DNA from: a bacterium | GTDB taxonomy: Bacteria > Latescibacterota > UBA2968 > UBA8231 | Length of the DNA: 7,898 nt | Reading direction: 5' to 3' | NCBI GenBank assembly: GCA_027593305.1 | Contig: JAQCJA010000195.1 | Coordinates: 1-7,898 of the forward strand | Part shown: positions 6,418 through 7,898 of the stretch, piece after piece | Layout: every line of letters starts with the position of its first letter | How positions within the stretch are numbered: the first letter of the stretch is position 1 | Program-made: the position numbers and the translations under genes | The notes under the pieces: model-generated | The model's input: only the letters and a program-made list of their open reading frames with translations | Told to the model about the DNA's origin: nothing | Databases searched by the model: none

Positions 6418-7280
6418 TCAGTTGCGCTGAATGTTCTCGGGCACGATCTGCTGGCGCACACGGAACACCATCGGATCCTGCGGATCCACCCTGACACGCA
6501 GCCAGTGGTTGTGCGGCACCCCGAAGGTTTCGACGCGCGTGAACAGATCCAGACGCCTGCCACTGGGGCCCGTCAACGGTTTGTCGATGCGGAAGTAGTG
6601 GGAATCACCGTGGACCAGCATGACGGGTTTGTCGAAGCTGATCACCTGTTGTTGCAGCACCGTGCGAAACTCCTCGTAGGCGGCACGGAAGGTGCTGTCA
6701 TGGTGTGCTTCGAAGCCCGGGTTGGCATGGATCGCCAGCAGCAGGCCGGCGGCATGTTGCTGCTGCGCCCGGGCGAATGCCGCCCGCATCCAGTCAAGGG
6801 CGGCAGCGGTGCGACGCACGACCTCTTCATCATCGGCCGCCGTGCGCTGTTCGAAGTCCTTCGTGCCGTTGTTGCTGCCGACGATGTGCAGCGTCGCGAA
6901 GTGCACACCGTCACGTTGCCAGCGCAGATGTTCAGGGAACTCGGCATAACGCCGGTCCCGGGACGATGGCAGTCCGTCCAGTCGTTGTCCCCCGGTACCA
7001 GGATCAATGGGTGCTGGGAGAGGTCGAGCATCGCCTCCCGGCTTTCCATCAGGGCGTCGGAGCACGGCTGGGACCCGCCCTTGAAATCCCCTGCGTGCAG
7101 CACGAATTCGACCTTCGCCCGGTTGATGTAAGGGACCATGCGCAGCAGGGCGAGGCTGTCCTGAGAGTTGTAGGGCGTGTCCCCGATCAGGGAAAAATCA
7201 AAGGCACACGCCGACGTCGCAAGGCTGAGGGCGGCGACGACGATGGCGCCACCGAATACCCGGCGTGATGGATTGTTCAC
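6418..7280 (-). pseudogene. Secreted calcineurin-like metallophosphoesterase, frameshifted
   Basis: Two overlapping minus-strand frames together encode one metallophosphoesterase. Frame 1 (from about 7280) gives a signal peptide (RR, then GAIVVAALSLAT, cleavage near SACA-FD), FSLIGDTPYNSQD (29-41), FVLHAGDFKGG (59-69) and VPGDNDWTDCHR (95-106). Frame 2, from about 6960 to the TGA at 6420-6418, gives YAEFPEHLRW, TLHIVGSNNG, LLLAIHANPGFE, VMLVHGDSHYFRIDKPL and NHWLRVRVDP. The Asp/Asn/His metal ligands are therefore split between frames. The frame must shift by -1 around 6955-6965, beside a CCCGGG. Relatives as I recall them carry roughly 25-35 more residues between DCHR and YPENLRW (a PLERL..LR..FF segment), so more than one base may be lost. 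The probable start is GTG 7280, with AGGA 6 nt upstream; ATG 7286 and GTG 7298 are alternatives. It lies between the Ldh_2 and GH29 genes. A sequencing error is possible. Confidence 0.8.
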
Positions 7281-7286
7281 AATCAT

Positions 7287-7290
7287 TCCT
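7287..7290 (-). promoter_or_regulatory. Candidate ribosome binding site for the metallophosphoesterase
   Basis: AGGA (7290-7287, minus strand) directly abuts ATG 7286, leaving no spacer, but lies 6 nt before GTG 7280 in the same frame. The spacing favours the GTG as start. The site begins just after the TGA of the Ldh_2 gene, as expected for adjacent genes in one transcript. Confidence 0.4.
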
Positions 7291-7291
7291 G

Positions 7292-7898
7292 TCACCACGG
7301 CGGCGTCAGAGAGAACTCAGCCGCTGTCTCCTGCAGCCGCTGCTGATGACGCTCGCCGACGGGGACACCCTCGATGCGCCAACTGCGCTCGCGCTCCGCC
7401 TCGAGGGCGCCGGGCATGTGACTCTCGTCCAATCCGTGCAGGGGCTTGAGCGTTCGGACGGTGCGGGCGTAAACGTCCATCTCGGCCTTGAACTGCGCCG
7501 GATCGGCGAAGAGATCGATGCGAAAGGCGAGCATGAGGGCGCCCTGATTGGCCTCCGGCCACGTCCAGCGACGACGCTGCGGGTCGATGGTCAACCCCGT
7601 CAGCAACCCGCCCCAGCTCTGACAGACCTGCCCCATGGCGAAACAACGCAGCACCAGTGTTGGGGCCCGTTCGGCGAAGAGCCGCTGGTCTTCCTCGTCA
7701 TAGAGCCCGTGGAGGGCACCAAAATCCAGTACGAAGGGTGGCTCTGTCGCCGTTGGTGTCGCAAAGGACATGGGTGACCCGCCACCGGATCGGATCAGTG
7801 GCTCACCGGGTTGCATCGACAGCTGGTGGCCGGACGTGCTGTAGCAGACCAGATCGTGCGCCAGCATCATGCGCGTGTAGATGCCGGCGGCGCCGAAG
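7292..7898 (-). CDS. Ldh_2 (malate/L-lactate dehydrogenase-like) family oxidoreductase, 5' end outside window
   Basis: Reading leftwards from the window edge, 201 codons are open and end at TGA 7294-7292; the start lies outside, and an internal Met at 7870 is not the true start. FGAAGIYTRMMLAHDLVCYS resembles the HFGxAGYYAxMA block of the Ldh_2 family, whose catalytic His would lie just outside the window. GGGSPMSFATPT followed by PPFVLDFG matches the GTNPIAFAxP...VLDxA region. QGALMLAFRIDLFADPAQFKAE, then MPGALEAERERSWRIEGVPVGE, is the usual C-terminal dimer and loop part. Family members are NAD(P)-dependent dehydrogenases of 2-hydroxy acids (malate, lactate, ureidoglycolate) or imine reductases. 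Where the family typically has a KGYGL stretch, this protein has a divergent LRCFAMGQVCQSWGG, so its substrate is probably different. It leads the visible unit; the next start is only about 5-11 nt beyond its stop, which indicates co-transcription. Confidence 0.85.
   Translation of the reverse strand, partial: FGAAGIYTRMMLAHDLVCYSTSGHQLSMQPGEPLIRSGGGSPMSFATPTATEPPFVLDFGALHGLYDEEDQRLFAERAPTLVLRCFAMGQVCQSWGGLLTGLTIDPQRRRWTWPEANQGALMLAFRIDLFADPAQFKAEMDVYARTVRTLKPLHGLDESHMPGALEAERERSWRIEGVPVGERHQQRLQETAAEFSLTPPW

Noticed and set aside
6957..6962. Programmed frameshift in the phosphoesterase
   Set aside because: There is no slippery heptamer (X XXY YYZ) or evident downstream structure, and the family is not known for recoding; a deletion or sequencing error is simpler.

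Overview
The window is GC-rich bacterial DNA, with long open frames on both strands that are mostly codon-bias shadows of the real genes. The gene mix is a URO-D family protein beside glycoside hydrolases, a GH95-like and a GH29 fucosidase, an Ldh_2 oxidoreductase, a secreted metallophosphoesterase and an ABC-2 permease of the type with a long first extracytoplasmic loop. It resembles carbohydrate-degrading, mostly uncultured lineages of the PVC/FCB kind (Lentisphaerae, Planctomycetes, Latescibacteria or Hydrogenedentes-like). That placement is inference from gene content; nothing here fixes the phylum.

Layout. On the minus strand, 1-3264 holds a two-gene unit: a GH95-like glycoside hydrolase (3264-1036) followed by a URO-D family protein (1036 to beyond base 1). 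The two are joined by a TGATG stop/start overlap. A 130-bp divergent intergenic region (3265-3394) separates this unit from the plus-strand gene miaA (tRNA dimethylallyltransferase, 3395-4354). After miaA comes the first ~100 codons of an ABC-2 type permease (from 4440). Its family resemblance stops near 4746, and a short unassigned stretch follows.

From 4804 to the right edge the genes are again on the minus strand and read leftwards: an Ldh_2 family oxidoreductase (5' end outside the window), a secreted calcineurin-like metallophosphoesterase broken by a frameshift near 6960, and a GH29 alpha-L-fucosidase with a C-terminal fibronectin-III-like domain. Short spacing suggests these three form one transcription unit.

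Functional reading. Two unrelated hydrolase families associated with alpha-L-fucose (GH95-like and GH29) flank miaA, and neither has a recognisable signal peptide. The accessory enzymes (URO-D family, Ldh_2 family) could act on released sugar or on a derived acid, but that is inference. The window also shows decay or rearrangement: a permease cut after its first transmembrane segment and loop, and a phosphoesterase with a frame break plus an apparently missing internal segment. I see no CRISPR array, rRNA, tRNA or intact mobile element.
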